From Pempheris klunzingeri (Eukaryota > Chordata > Actinopteri > Acropomatiformes > Pempheridae): a stretch of DNA of 64,000 nucleotides. Shown here piece after piece: positions 1-31,849 of this stretch (its first letter is position 1; each line of letters starts with the position of its first letter). The DNA lies in contig NC_092019.1 in assembly GCF_042242105.1 (NCBI RefSeq), positions 11,838,328 to 11,902,327 on the forward strand. The letters are read 5' to 3'. The notes beneath the pieces are model-generated. The model ran no database searches, was not told the origin of the DNA, and saw nothing but the letters and a program-made list of their open reading frames with translations. The translations under genes were made by a program, and so were the position numbers.

Positions 1-2432
1 CTCAATGTACACCCCATAGACTGTCTATGAAGGTCTTCACACACATTAAAGTCTATGGTGCAGCTTCATAGAGCTGCTAGCATGGCTGTAGACCCCGTCT
101 TGCTGCACCATACACACTCTCTGGAATATCGCTCCCTAATATATTGTTGAAAACACCATATTGACCTGCCGGATGCAGAAAGTTTAGCAACAGTAATCAA
201 GGAGGGCAGGATTTAGCGAAGGGGGGATTGTGGGCAGGTTCATGGATGTTTAAAAAGAACTGGGTACACCGTTGAAGGCTGGGCTCCGTCAAGTCCTATG
301 AAAGTTGCTTGACCTGGGTCTTCCACATCGTAGGCCCATAGAGCATGCATACTACTGTCTTGGGCCTGCTGAGCTGGCTAGCCCTCCGCTAATTTGAATG
401 GGGATTAAATGATTAAATTGTGTGGCCCGTTAAGACTTTCCAAATGTTGTCGGGCCGAACAGATCAAATTCTGATGGTGTGACAAGTCATTTCATGGGGG
501 TTGTGACTTTCAAATTAATCAGTTTTATTTTACTTCAAAGGCCATGTGAAGGCAGCAGCTGTTTCATCTGCACTCAGTTTATTCATGGCAGATTGGCTGG
601 TTAAATTAAATTAAGGCATGTGCATGAGAAGGACCCACTCAAAACAGCTAACTCAGTGCAATGAAACAATTTCAGTTTCCATGGAAAATCTGTTCTATTC
701 ACATTATCTTTTTAATGAGTTTGGTTAATATTACGGAGAGCACCACATTCTTAATTATGATACAGGTAGGCGTGTGGCTGTGATAAGTCACACCATGTGA
801 TAGAGACTCTTAGGGTTATATTTTACAGTGGTGTTCCCCTAAACAAAAGACAAAATGTTGCTTTCAAAACTCTAATCTGTTTGTGGATCATTGCAAGGAT
901 CATGATAACTAATTGGCAGATTTTCAACAATTATTTTTCAGTCAATTTTTAAGTCAATCAAATTTAACTGAATTAAACTTGAAAAAGTTTTTTCATAAAT
1001 AAAAGAAAATACAATAAAGATGGCGTTTCTAATTATGCTTTCATGTTAATTATGGTACTATGTAGGTATTGAAGGTGAGTGTATGGATTATGTGATGGCA
1101 ACAAAATGTGCGCACCATATTCACAGAAAGATTGATAGCCACAGCATCTTTAACATGTTCAACAACAACAATAAGCTTCCACCGAGGAAAACTCTCCACA
1201 GGATTCCCAAACTGTCAGTGTGTCAGTGAGGAGAGATTAGTGTTTAGAGCAGAAGAAAGTAGTGAATGTGATCGGCCATGATAGTCACAGCCTGTGACAG
1301 ACCCACCTATAATGTCTGATAATGTATTTTTCTGATCCCACCCCCCACCAAGGTGCAACCCAGATTAATAAACACGTTATAACAACTGTATCAACTAAAT
1401 AGTGTGTTTTAAGTCATTCATAAAATGTATATATACCATATATATACTATACTGTATATATATATACTGCTTCCAAATACTCATTAGGGGGACTTAAAGG
1501 AAAGTGTTACCCTTTTCACTTATTCTGCATCTTTTAACCTTGTCAAAGAAAGCTGCTTTAGACCGTAGTCTTGTCATCTATGACTTAGTAAAACAATTTA
1601 CAGTTTATTATAGGCTTTAAAAAATCTAGTGCTGCACGTGCCCAGTGATTTTTCTAGGGAATATCTGGTTTGGCTGTTGAGAGTAATAAATATTTCCTAT
1701 CGAAACAGAAATATTCCAAAATAATGTGTCAGATTAAAGGCTTGCAGCCAAAATCTACTTCCTCTTTCTTTATGGTATAAGTTTTATTTTTACTCTGGTT
1801 ATTTTATGGAGGTCGCCGGGGGTGACGCCTTGTAGCGTACACTGTAAGTACAGTAGCTGCACAGTAAGGCCATCTTTATTTTGGGTCTGCGCCACTGTAC
1901 ATTGTGGCCAGTGAGTAAGAACTTCTTTGCCACATGCTTGTTTAGTACAGCAAACATTAGACACAAACACACACATTCAGCACTCCTCTCATAAAACGAA
2001 TTAGACAAACAGGGAAGCAGGCCGCTGCCCCTTGTGTGTTGACTTTCCCTGACTGTTACTTTTCCCCTGCTGGCGGCAAAATAATTAAAGCGCTGTAAAT
2101 AAGTCCTTGTAATTCAACTGTATATTTCAGATGAATTTTACAGTATTATGTAGATTCCCAGCAAAGAATTGTCTGTAAAATAATTCATTCATTCGTAAAA
2201 GTGAATACACTGCTGTCATCTGAGACCTGCAATGGACTATACTTACTTACTTTATGGACCTCATAAATATCGCTGCTTTTAACTTGAATCTAAATTCCTA
2301 TTGGTGCATAGTCCACGGTCTAGTTCACAGCAAAGTTTATAATGGCCCGGAGATTCGATATCACATTTCCTATTCAAAACAATACATGTGTTGTTTCAGC
2401 AACATCAACTTCAATCTCCTTTAATTACGTAA

Positions 2433-2463
<31 letters not shown>

Positions 2464-5400
2464 CTTTTGCCTGATAAGACCTGATTCTGAAACACTCTGT
2501 TGGCGCTGAAATAGTTCAAGCCAGATAGCCCTTATTAGCTTGTCAACCAGTGGCAGGAATGTGAAATAAATCTTATTTTGTACATTAGTGGGCGACACAG
2601 TGCATGCCAGGGAATGCCAAGGTCAAGTGGGAACAGGAGGAACATTGAACTGGAGTCCATTCATTTGAATATAATGTATGTGTGCGGCATTTAGATGGAA
2701 GCCGCTGCTAAAGAGTGGGCTTGTTTTTAGCATGAAAATAACAGTAAACAGTACTGAATACTTATCCTAATAGTTGCCTCCTTATTTTTTGCTATTTATT
2801 GTGTGGGTGGTTTCCTGGTAGCAGTTACATCAGAGTGTCCTGCTGAATAATATAAATAATCACTATGTCTCTTGTCACAAAGACAGATATATTGTCCTTT
2901 GTATAATGTAGTCTACAAATTAAGTGATGCTTGTTATTTGCATCACAATGTTACACATTAACATTGATTATTTTGTAATCCCATTTAAGGTTGCCAATAA
3001 AATTATGGCCTTTACGCTAGTTGTAGGGGCTCACATTGTAACTCATACTCTGATGTCATATCAACATTTTAGCTTAGCATGTTAGCAAGTAATAATTTGC
3101 CAGTGGTTGTTGAGATACTTCAGTCTGTTATAGAAATGTTTTATGGAAATCTCCTTTCTGAGAACCCACATCTTCCTCTACAGGCACATCTTGATCCTGA
3201 CTCATACGGTATTTTAAAACACTGGCCCAAAATATAAAATACCACACCTTGTGCATAGTGGGATGAACGAATTGGTGAACCGACCTGCTTTAGTGTTCGG
3301 TTGAAATAGTAATTGCATGCTAAAGTGATCCTCAGAGTGCTCTGAAAATGACGCTTCTGCATCAGACAAGCATGCAAACATCTCCTGAGAATAAAATAAG
3401 CCTTGTTGCATGCGTCACTCTCAACACCACGCGGTTCATAAGCCCAGAAGAGTTTCCCCTAAATCATTTCAGAAACCTCACCAGAGAAAACAAGGAGACC
3501 ACATCAGCTGCCGTGGAAGTCCAGGGATCCCTCTGCTGTTATTTCTTCTCTCAAGGTCACGTGTGACTCATTGCTTTGACTGGCAAAACTTCCAACGCTG
3601 GGCACAAGATCTTCCATGGAACCCTCATCCTCTTTTCATGCGTGCCTCTCTGTTTCTCTCCGCTGCCGCTTCCTTTTTGCTCTCTTCACACTATCTCAAT
3701 ATGTATCTCACCTTTACCAGATACAACACTACACGATTCTCACTCTTCTCTCTTCTCCAATTCATTCTAATCCGCCTTCCTTTCCACGCGCCCACATTTT
3801 CAGTGGGTATCTTTGCCCCACATTGATCATTTCAGTATCCTGTTGAGGCTTTTTCGCCAGTTAGTAAAATAAAGACTTGTCCACTGTGATTTCCATCTGA
3901 GGGGCCCAGGCAGTGAGAGATATAAAATGTCCTGAAACAAGAACTCTGAGGTGGACCGCAGGAAGGCGGAGAGGAGAATACGAGAAGGTCAAGAACCTTA
4001 ACAAGGCAACATGCTTCTTCTCTGTCTGTACAACAACACAGATTAAAGTGGTGTGGCCTGGGTTTCCTGAAAACCTTTGGCACTAAGGTCACTTTACCCC
4101 ACTTCCAACAGAACTACATTGACCTTATAGAAAAAAAAAAAAAAGTATGATGTGCAGAGGTTATTTGAATGACGTCTAGATGCCACTGTTTCATTGTTGC
4201 TACAGACCTCATCAAAACCAACTCCTGCCTTCGAAAACGGCCACAACTTTCACTTGTTAGCTTACTATAATTGCAGAATGATCTTATAATGCAGTTTTGA
4301 TTGTCTTGATTGATAGTCTTTTTAAGGGCATCTTATTAAATTGCACCAGTAGATAGACGACAGGAAATGAGAGCACAAAAGAGGGATCCACACTCAAATC
4401 CTCCCAAACTGTTTGCCTGCATGGGAGGCATTTATATTAACCATGTTTAAAATATAAATATAATGCCATTTAGAAGTAGAAAGTCAGGGGAACGTGCACA
4501 ATCGCATCATACTCTCATCATTAACCCAATTTATGACTAAAATTATGTGCCACAAAATCTGCTGAAAAAGTGCTGTATGTTGCTTAGCCAGATTTCTGTC
4601 TCAACAAGCCTTTGGAGGTTGGTTAATGGCTTGTAATGTTATGCAACTTATGGAAACTTTTAATTGCCAGGTTGGTTTGAATGATATGTCCCCAAACCAC
4701 AATTTTCTCATTTAATGCTCTAAAATATGAACAACATGAAACACCCTAAAACTTTTATTATGGATATTTATTATGGAGACTCCACACGAAAAACATTAAC
4801 ACAACAACAGACGAGGGATTCCTCTTCCACGGCGGACAGACATGCAGTAGGTGCCAACATGTACTATACATCATTTTAATTAGCATGGTAAGCTGATTAA
4901 GACTGATGCTTCCATTAGGTAACAGTGAAGGCATTTTTGAACAGAAAATTGAAATGGAAGGAGATATTTTCCACTGTAAGTGCACTGAAAATGTTCAGAA
5001 GTAGCAGTTACAGTAACCATTAACTGGCCTGTAAAAATGACTACCACAGGCATGTCAGATATGTACAGTTCAACAAGGACCTAATGAAAACCGTGGTCTC
5101 ATGCCACATCATCACATAGAGATAGATGGTGGGCAAAACCCTCTCAGAACCACATGTTTTTAAAAAATCATGGCCACCATAATACAACCCCACTAATTAA
5201 ATGCTTTGTACAAGTTTAGTAACAGATATTATCTGTACTGTTAATTCCAGGTTCGTTGTGGGTCTCATTAAAGCGTTAAAATTAAAGATCCTCTTGTCCT
5301 GTTCTGTCTCTCTGAAGTTGACTGACAAATGTATATTATTTGCATGCATGGGTAACAGCCTTTGTCTGCAGAAGCTGAAATGGTGTTACCTGTGTCTTTC

Positions 5401-8400
5401 ACCTTTCACTGTCTCAGGTCACCATCAACACAACAGTTATCAGTTCCCTTTTCCATTCATTCATTTATGAGATCTGTTATGGAAATGATTGGTACTCATG
5501 GATGGATGGATACGGTACTGGTTAACACACACACACACACACACAGCGGTAGAGGTGCACACACAATGTTGGCTACCACGCAACCAGACAATACCATACA
5601 CACATGTACAAAGAAGCTACCATGGATGTGAACAATAATAGGCTATGGTAGTGAGAGATCTGCTATCTGCCTCCAGTATGCAAACAAGATGGCAAAAGCA
5701 CTACAAAGAACTAATCTCAACATCTATGCAGTTTGAGTCAGGAATTATTTACGCTTGCCTTTACTGTGACCAGTTTTCTGCTTGATAGACTTTATTGTCC
5801 TCACAGAGGTCATTTAATTCCACAGTATTTGTATTGTTCATACCTAATGAACATAAAACTACAGTATATACAGTAGCCATACAATCATATGTACTTCATG
5901 GACATATTTAGTTCAAGGCCGGCTTCATGTAATCAGTCCAATATGGGTGAGGCCTTAAATACATTCAAAATAAATCAAAATGTTGCTTCATTGTTGTTGA
6001 CAGGCAAAAACCAGCCAACAATTTATGTACATAGTGAGGGAGTAGCTTTAATCTTTATTTAAATGTGTGTGGAATGGTCATGCCGTAGTAGATCTGGTTC
6101 ACCTCGTAACACCCACGTTTTCTCTGCTGGTACGCTACAGACCTCAGCGCCAACTGACACGTCACGAAGGCTCATCCAGAGTGTGTGTTAATGTGTGTGT
6201 GTGTGTTTGAGAGGGTGGACGTCCAGCTTCCCTTCCACCATTGTTGCGGTGTATCCTGACCTCGACGCTGAAAGAAAAGTGTGTATCTATTTTTTGGTGT
6301 TTTTGTATTTGTGCCTGTGTGTGTATGTTCAGTCATCCTGTGGTAAGCTGTGACCTCAGCACCAAGACTTCCCTCATATGCTCAGATGAGACTCGTAGGT
6401 GGGTGAGCGTGTGTATTTTCTCTGATTACGCTCAGGCCGTTGTGCTTCTCCGTCAGCAGGCCGTGACATTTGGTCATGCTGAGGCATGGGACAGACAGTG
6501 AGCAGCTACAAAAAGACAAATGGAAAATCAGACTTGTTTTAGGACCTTTGACATCAGAGGTCTTGTATTAACATCATACACTGAGATCACAATGTGGGAG
6601 TGCCCTTTCAGCGTCACTACATTGTCCGGTCACCATTATGTAGTTTGACCTCTATGTGGGAGTTCTCTTTTTGGTTGAAACCTCGATGAGAACTATTATA
6701 TTTTACTGCTGTGCACTCACTCTTTTTGGAATACATTATCTAAGATATTAAACAGACGAAGACCAACATTTGAACAAGTTCCAAACCATAAACGTCACTG
6801 GTAAATGTCACTGGTTTGGCCCATTGGCATACATCTATCAGTGGACTTACGAGTGTGTCTTTTCTCTCAGAAAATGGAAAATGTTCTTTTGATTGCATTG
6901 TTTAGACCCAGAGTGTGCATATTTTTGTCGGTTTGGAAGATGGATATCTGAAAAACTGACTTCAATGGAAAGAGCCAGCATTTGTGTTTCATTTCTATTC
7001 ACAACAGCAAGGACCTCAACTTAAGGTTCACTTACGAACTTTTTCATGAGCTTTCAGCCGCATGTAATGATTCTCAGTGGATGTGAGTTTTCTCAGTTGC
7101 AATGAGGTGACCTACAGCAAGTATGGAGCTTCAATCATGTGACAACAGCTGGTTGTTTTATACAGTATATATATTTGGGAGAAATTGTAAAGAGGAAAGT
7201 AAAGAGGTTTTGTTTTTTTAGTTTTTGTCTTCAAATTAAAAGAACCTTTCTTTTTTATTCATCAAAAGCAATTTAAGCTTAATTTATAAAAAAAGAAAAA
7301 AGAAAAGAAAAGTATGACATTCAGCCATTTGGTAGAAAATAGTGTAAAATCTGATCACAACAAATATATTTTTCCCCTCTGGATTTGAAGAACAAATGTA
7401 TGTTTTCCATACAATTTATCTAGCATGTACACATTATATTAAAACTAATGAAATGTAGTATGTAGAGCGATACACTCACATGGCACAAGACAGCCTTGTC
7501 AACTACAGTCAGTCATGCTGCTGGAGTTTTGTTTAGTGGCACAAGTATTCACAGGATGTTACCATTTCAGTATCAGAGCATCCAATCAAAGTGAATTTAA
7601 CTACACAAGTCAGCTGTACAATACGGCAGTGGTGGCCAAAAAGTTGCTGGTTTAACCCCCGGACCTGCAGGACTACTTTGGTTGGGGATTGAACGGTATG
7701 AACTGAATCATGGTGTTCCTGCCAAAAAACTAGCTCAGCTCTCTGTGAAACTTCCCTGAATAAATAAAGGGTGAAAAAAAATAGACAGACAAATTAGTTC
7801 TAGGACATGTAACAATAAATCATACTGCAGATTTTTTTGTGAAATATAGTTTTAAAAAAAACAACATCTTAAGTGTTTTAGACCTAAAACGAAAAAATGC
7901 ATTTTATGGAAAATGCTGTAACATATTGCAGCACGGCAGTGAGGCGAAATAAACTCGGAGCATGTTCCATAAGGTTCTCTGCTTTGGGAGCCACCAGACA
8001 GAAGCTGTGATGGTCCAAGATGGTTTGATAAAGACTGTATTTCGGTCTATGATTGTTGGACCTCATGGATCGGGTTCCTGAAACAGTTCTTCTTAGCACA
8101 TGTAGAGTGTTGTCCATCCTCACTGAGACAACATTTCCAAGTTCCACCAGCAGATGTTCAAATAAGCACAACCGGTCTAACTAAATGATTCTGGCTGGTC
8201 CAAATAAACAGCTGCCAATCATTGTATTTACATGCTGTCAAACCAGGATTAAAAACATTTATTCTGGAAAATGTTTCTTTATTCACGCTATCAAACTTTT
8301 TTTTTTTTTTTTTTCCACTTTTGACACATTGGGTGTGTTACAGACTGGTTGTCAAGTAAATTGTACTGTAGAATAGACATTGTAGACAAATGGTAACAGC

Positions 8401-8820
8401 TGATTCTGATGAGTTTTACTTGTATACTTTACTGTATAATTTTACCACAGTTTCAGTAGTGAGGAAAATGTTGAGCAGAGAAACTATTTCTTTTCTCTCT
8501 AAATAAGCACCACCAAAGAGAGACACTTTCGAAATTGTTAGTAGTTTTATTTCGTTTCAGGGAATATTTGAAAAGCTTAAAAATCTGATTGAATTCATGA
8601 ATGAATCCACATCATCTTATGATCATTGGACGCTTCTTAGACCCTCTTCCATGTAGTCGCCCACGCCATCCACTACTTTGCGTAATCGCAGCGCAACTCG
8701 TGAGGATGCAACAATTTATTTTTAGGACTGAGGGAGGAGAGGGAAACACAAAGAGAGACAGAGAGAGGGTTGTGCGCTGGGTAACGAGGTGGGTGGGCAT
8801 ATGCTTTCCCTCCCCCCTCT
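1..8820. other. Upstream intergenic DNA, no gene recognised
   Basis: Only short, unrelated reading frames occur and no exon-like stretch with splice sites and recognisable protein was found. The stretch contains CT (2432-2458) and AC (5525-5545) microsatellites and an AT/TA-rich palindromic run near 1425-1470. It also has scraps of the TTAGCATG-type repeat near 61-95 and 3060-3125, and a possible SINE near 7630-7780. Distal promoter elements of tnfrsf11b may lie here but cannot be recognised. Confidence 0.6.
7630..7780 (+). repeat. Possible tRNA-derived SINE remnant
   Basis: A stretch resembling a degenerate B box (gctggtttaacccccgg) is followed about 90 bp later by a tail of the form tgaataaataaagggtg plus an A run, a layout common in fish tRNA-type SINEs. 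The A box is not clear, so this is tentative. Confidence 0.3.
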
Positions 8821-8821
8821 G

Positions 8822-8824
<3 letters not shown>

Positions 8825-8855
<31 letters not shown>
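8825..8855 (+). repeat. CT dinucleotide tract in the tnfrsf11b core promoter
   Basis: About 15 CT units lie ten bases upstream of the TATA-like box. A polypyrimidine tract in this place can act as a GAGA-type element or form triplex DNA, and its length is likely to vary between individuals. Confidence 0.8.
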
Positions 8856-8860
<5 letters not shown>

Positions 8861-8864
8861 TCTG

Positions 8865-8870
8865 TATAAG
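8865..8870 (+). promoter_or_regulatory. tnfrsf11b: Probable TATA box of tnfrsf11b
   Basis: A TATAAG hexamer sits 96 bp before the chosen start codon and just after a CT tract. Transcription would then begin near 8890-8900, leaving a short leader. Called from sequence and spacing only. Confidence 0.5.
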
Positions 8871-8960
8871 AACAGACCTGTGATGGAGAGACCCCATCAC
8901 ACCGCAGTTCACGTTTACGCAGTGGAGATGAGCGCACGGATAGCGAAAACCAACCCGGCC

Positions 8961-27524
<18,564 letters not shown>

Positions 27525-28490
27525 GGGACTGGGAGTTACAAGCAGGAATATATGCCATCAGCATAAACAGACACGAATGCATTGTCAGACAGTAAACACA
27601 GACATAAAAAGACAAACACTTAGTGAGCGGAGAGATAAATGTATGTGAAAGAGTAGCAAACAAAGGTCACATGATAAAGTCAGGTCTTCAAGATATCGTC
27701 AAGAGATATCAAGCTACACATATAGTGCCTAAAGGTATTTTGTCTAAATGTAATATAAGGACAAGATGGGAAGGTAAATTCTTCTTTGCCTGTCTGATTT
27801 TATAAAAACAAGGATGTTTTGAGAGATAACAAGGGATGCTAATAACCTTACCTTCTGTCTACAGTATCTGTCTGCAGTCATGAATCTAATAAGCCGAAAA
27901 AGAAATTAAAGATACTAGCATGCATCTGTGCACTCCTGGCAAACCCAAGCAAAACATATAATAAACATTTCCTGGGAACTTTTTGACCAGAGTCTGTGAA
28001 AAATGTAAAACTATTTAAGATGTAAATAGCACACTATTTTATGGAAGATAGGCTGGCAGATGTTGTGTTTTTTTATTATTATTATTGCTTTCTCGCTGAT
28101 TGAGAGGAAGGATTTGGTTTCATAATGAAATACATGTATTTTCTACGGTTTTCCTTTGTTTGTTGGTTTGTTCTGGACTGCTGGCAAGGAAAGCTCATCT
28201 GAATTTTTTTTAATTGTCAGCTTTATGAATGTACAAAGGAGTGCAATGTGTTTTCTATTTAAAAGAATAATTTTACTTTCTGAGTATGTAAAGGCTTGTT
28301 TTTATTACTTTAACAGAAATACTGGATTCCAAATGCTGCAAGTTCATGAAGTGATATTTGTTTTATATTTTGTTTTATCACTTTTATATTATTAAATGTA
28401 TTTTTCTTTATTGTATATATGCCTGACTGGTCCCCTTTAAGCTTGTGTAACTTGTGAATGCTAATGTCAAGTGATCTGATTAAAATCAGT
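27525..28490 (+). other. tnfrsf11b: tnfrsf11b 3' untranslated region (extent approximate)
   Basis: AT-rich DNA follows the stop. Possible poly(A) signals are AATAAA at 27960-27965 and ATTAAA at 28391-28396 and 28479-28484. I cannot tell which is used. No coding potential seen. Confidence 0.4.
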
Positions 28491-28590
28491 TTGTAAAAAT
28501 GCATTGTTTCTTTATAAATCAGACACTGGCAGACATTCAAAAACTTTACTTTTGTCATATGATCTCTTCTCATGTTCAAAACAACATTTA

Positions 28591-28720
28591 GCAAGGCAAT
28601 GCAGCTTTATTTGTACAGAGCATTTCAACTCAAAGGCAATTCAGAGTTCTTTACATGGGCAAAGAAAAGCATTAGAGTGACATGGGCAATAAAAAAGAAT
28701 ATTACAAGATAGAACAAAAT
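28591..28720 (+). repeat. Dispersed repeat copy (GGCAATGCAGCTTTATTTGTA type)
   Basis: The phrase ctttatttgtacagagcat followed by aaggcaattcagagttcttt closely resembles a repeat very common in teleost genomes. The similarity may run on to about 29370, but I can only vouch for the first 130 bp. Confidence 0.5.
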
Positions 28721-31700
28721 AACATTTTAGAATTAGATGAAATACATATAAATCAGAGTGCAGTAGTAAGCTGTAAGTTGCCTCAGTGCAACAGAGGACA
28801 TAAAAGCATTAGTGTTTGTGACTCAAGGTACCACCAGTTGACTGCTTCCAAAAGTTCTAAGGGCCCTGATGAGTTAATATCCTTTAGGGAGATCAGAAAC
28901 TAATTTGGATAGAGATTATTGAGGGATTTAGAAACAAGCAGCAGCACATTAAAATCTATTCTATCATTAACTGAAGTTACTAGTAGTTGAAGTTGCTGAA
29001 GTTTAATGTCAATGGCCGCTGCAGTAGTTCACCCTGCTGGAAACAAAAGCACAAATCCATTTCTCTGGATTTTGTCTGATATGAAACCTCTAATTCTTGT
29101 TCTTCATTTTAGATGATAAAAAGCTGATTTAGTTATTGCCTTTATGCGGCAGCTGAAGCTCAGATCTGTGTCTATTGAAATGCCAAGATTTCTAACTTGG
29201 CTTTTTGCCCCTTTGTTCTCAAATTAATCGTCAGTGGTAAAAACATGGCCCCTGCCTTCGAGATATGATCTGAATCAACTGGGAGCTGTGGCAGGCTTTC
29301 CCATTTACACTGTAAAACACTATCATCCATAATTCCCATTGACCTCTGACTCATGAACATACTGCATCATATATACTGCTGGCAATACAAGTTACAAACA
29401 AATCTGTAATATCAAATGACCGCCATTAGAGTTTTAAAAACCTCATTATGATAATGCTTGATGATGATTGTTTGATGGTTGTTTGTTGTAGGATTTCAAC
29501 AATGTGTACAAGACTTTCCTTTTACAGCTATATATTTGCGATACTCTATATTGTGTGCATATTATACATGTGGTGAGCAGTCATGGTTTTACTTGTCCTT
29601 TAGGGAGACCTGCAGTGCTGACACCTTTTGCCTTTCTGTACATCACACATGTCCTGCAACTGTTGGTGAACTGGATTCTGGTCCGGCTGTTCAGCTTCAG
29701 CTTCTTGCACAGCGAAGACTGAGGAATCCAGTCTTGAAATGGTTACATTTATCTGTAAAGTTGAAAAAGTTATGGTTAAGTTAACATTTGAGATGGATGA
29801 GGTTAGGTAAAGGTTCAAAAATTCCACATTGGGTTTCTCTATGGGTGAGGAAAGAAAGGGCTCAAAAGCCAATTTTATGTCTAAGTGCCGGCCAAACCTT
29901 GTGGGCCTCATTTATTCTGAATCCTCCTCAGAGAAAACTGAACATCTTGGATCATCATCATTGTCCTCTGGCTCTGAAACATCTTCCTCCACATCACATA
30001 TGAGTGTGATAGTGTCTGCCTGGGATATTTTGAAAGGAATTTTGAGTTTGACTCACTGCATTTGCTATGCTTATCACTAATATCTTTACATGTACCCACA
30101 TGAAGTCAGCAGAAGAAGAACATTACAGACCATCAAACAGTAAATATTTCAGGACACAATGACCCGTCAGTCTTGGTATCAAATGTATTTCTAGCACCAA
30201 ATATCCAAATCTGTATTTGGAAGAAACAAGCGACTTTTTTTTACTGTTTTGTTACAGGTACCAAAAGTCATCGTTTAGGCACTTATATTGAAACATATAC
30301 CCATGAAAGGGTTGCTTCCAAAAGAAGCATTTTTGAGCATAGACGTTCATTCTTGACCTTTAACAATATATGTAACACAGTAATCTAAACTCAAAGGTCA
30401 TCTTACTGGCTTTTCTGAGCATTAAACCACATCTGGCTTCTTGTTCATGTTCTTGTACTTCTTCTATAAGCAGAATATGTAAATCACTTGAGAGTTCATA
30501 GAAACTTTGTAGATCTTTGAGCACAAAATGAGCACAGACATTTCACAGTTCAAGATCATGACCAAAAAAAGAAAAAGTCAGTAAAATGGAGATTAAGGGT
30601 GTTTTTTTCTCCAACTCAAATGACCCACAATGTGAGTGGAGTGTAACCGACTCATTCTTAATCATTGCAAACACACCCCACCATGGCCGTACTATGTTCT
30701 CATATTCGGAGGAAACGGATGAGGAGATGAGGTACAAATGTGAAGATATATGTTTGACTCATTACAGTATTTTAAAACAGATCATCTCCATTTTGCTTAA
30801 TAAGCACATTGGCACTCTCTTTCAGAGACTCACTGACTAACATTCAAATGAGTTCAAAATTTGACTTAACACAGATGTTTTTGTCTTTTAAAAGAACCAG
30901 AAAGCAGAAAATCGTCAAAAACAAATCTATATTCTGAGTTTTTATCACCAAGATGCCCTACAAATGACAGCAAAGGGAATTTCAATGGTAATTTTAGAGT
31001 CTAAAACCAATTCCTTAAAATTTAACTCCTAAACCATGAGCATGAACTCTAATATATTATTGATTTTTTTTAGATAAATATTAATTTCATGTAGGTAAAT
31101 CGTTATCAATATATCATATCAATTTTTACACGTTTTATTCATATAAACTTAAAGTCTTAGCCGGGGGAAATCACTGTAGGCTATGCATTTAGTGGCATTA
31201 CAAAAACCACACACAATTCAAGGATCATGATGCAGTGTTTATGTAAAAGCCCTTTCTCATCTGACAACCTAAGAGAGATTTCAGTGTCAGTCAACACATA
31301 AAGCAAAATGTAAACAAAATCATTACAGGTCTTATAGCCTGATGATGATCTTAGATCTCATATTCTTTGAATCTTTAGTGGGACCATTTTTGTCTTTACT
31401 TGACTGAATTTAGTCGAGCAGGACAGAAAATATCTGCGGAGAAAGAGCAAGTTTAAGATATGTGATTTTACATATTGGATGTCTAGTCCACGAGAACATT
31501 TGGGTGTCAAATTTAATTCATTCTGAGTGATTTCCAATAAATGAGAAGCTGGTTTTGTGGAGTGGAAATATCATCTTATTTTCACAGACAAGAGAGAGAG
31601 CCTGATCTATTGGATCTATTGGATCTAATAAAAAAAAAAAGCTTTTCGTCAGCTTCACTCACATGACGTATGTAAAACTCAACTTGGCTCTGCATGTGGA

Positions 31701-31780
31701 AGTTAACCTTTTGAGGAGAGGTTTACAACTCATTCACCGCAAAACCAAACAACGCCCACGATAGTTCCCTCAGCAACGCC

Positions 31781-31787
31781 ATATATT
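31781..31787 (+). promoter_or_regulatory. Weak TATA-like element of tnfrsf6b-like gene
   Basis: An atatatt motif lies about 50 bp before the start codon, a fitting distance for a short leader. Weak match; called by position. Confidence 0.25.
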
Positions 31788-31831
31788 GAACCTGGTCCTA
31801 CTGTCAAACCCTCTTAAACACAAACGAAGAC

Positions 31832-31849
31832 ATGCACATCATCAACATG
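31832..31849 (+). CDS. tnfrsf6b: tnfrsf6b-like coding exon 1 (start of signal peptide)
   Basis: Encodes MHIINM before a gtgagt donor in phase 0, the same layout as exon 1 of tnfrsf11b. Chosen because it is the nearest upstream ATG that splices in frame to the hydrophobic LFLPVLLLF of exon 2. Confidence 0.65.

Larger units (their letters stand above)
28491..31831. other. Intergenic DNA between the two decoy-receptor genes
   Basis: The left part is a dispersed repeat starting near 28591. A GC-richer, hydrophobic short frame lies near 29604-29722. The last 100 bp should be the promoter of the second receptor gene. No further gene is recognised. Confidence 0.6.

Noticed and set aside
3348..3846. 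Cluster of overlapping + strand frames upstream of tnfrsf11b
   Set aside because: Three frames are open at once with no family similarity, as expected for pyrimidine-rich non-coding DNA.
8601..8960. Upstream extension of tnfrsf11b exon 1 in an open frame
   Set aside because: The frame stays open partly because of the CT repeat and lies upstream of the TATA-like box; no similarity to osteoprotegerin.
29829..30080. Ser/Glu-rich frame resembling an acidic transposase N-terminus
   Set aside because: Low-complexity only; no catalytic motif or inverted ends.
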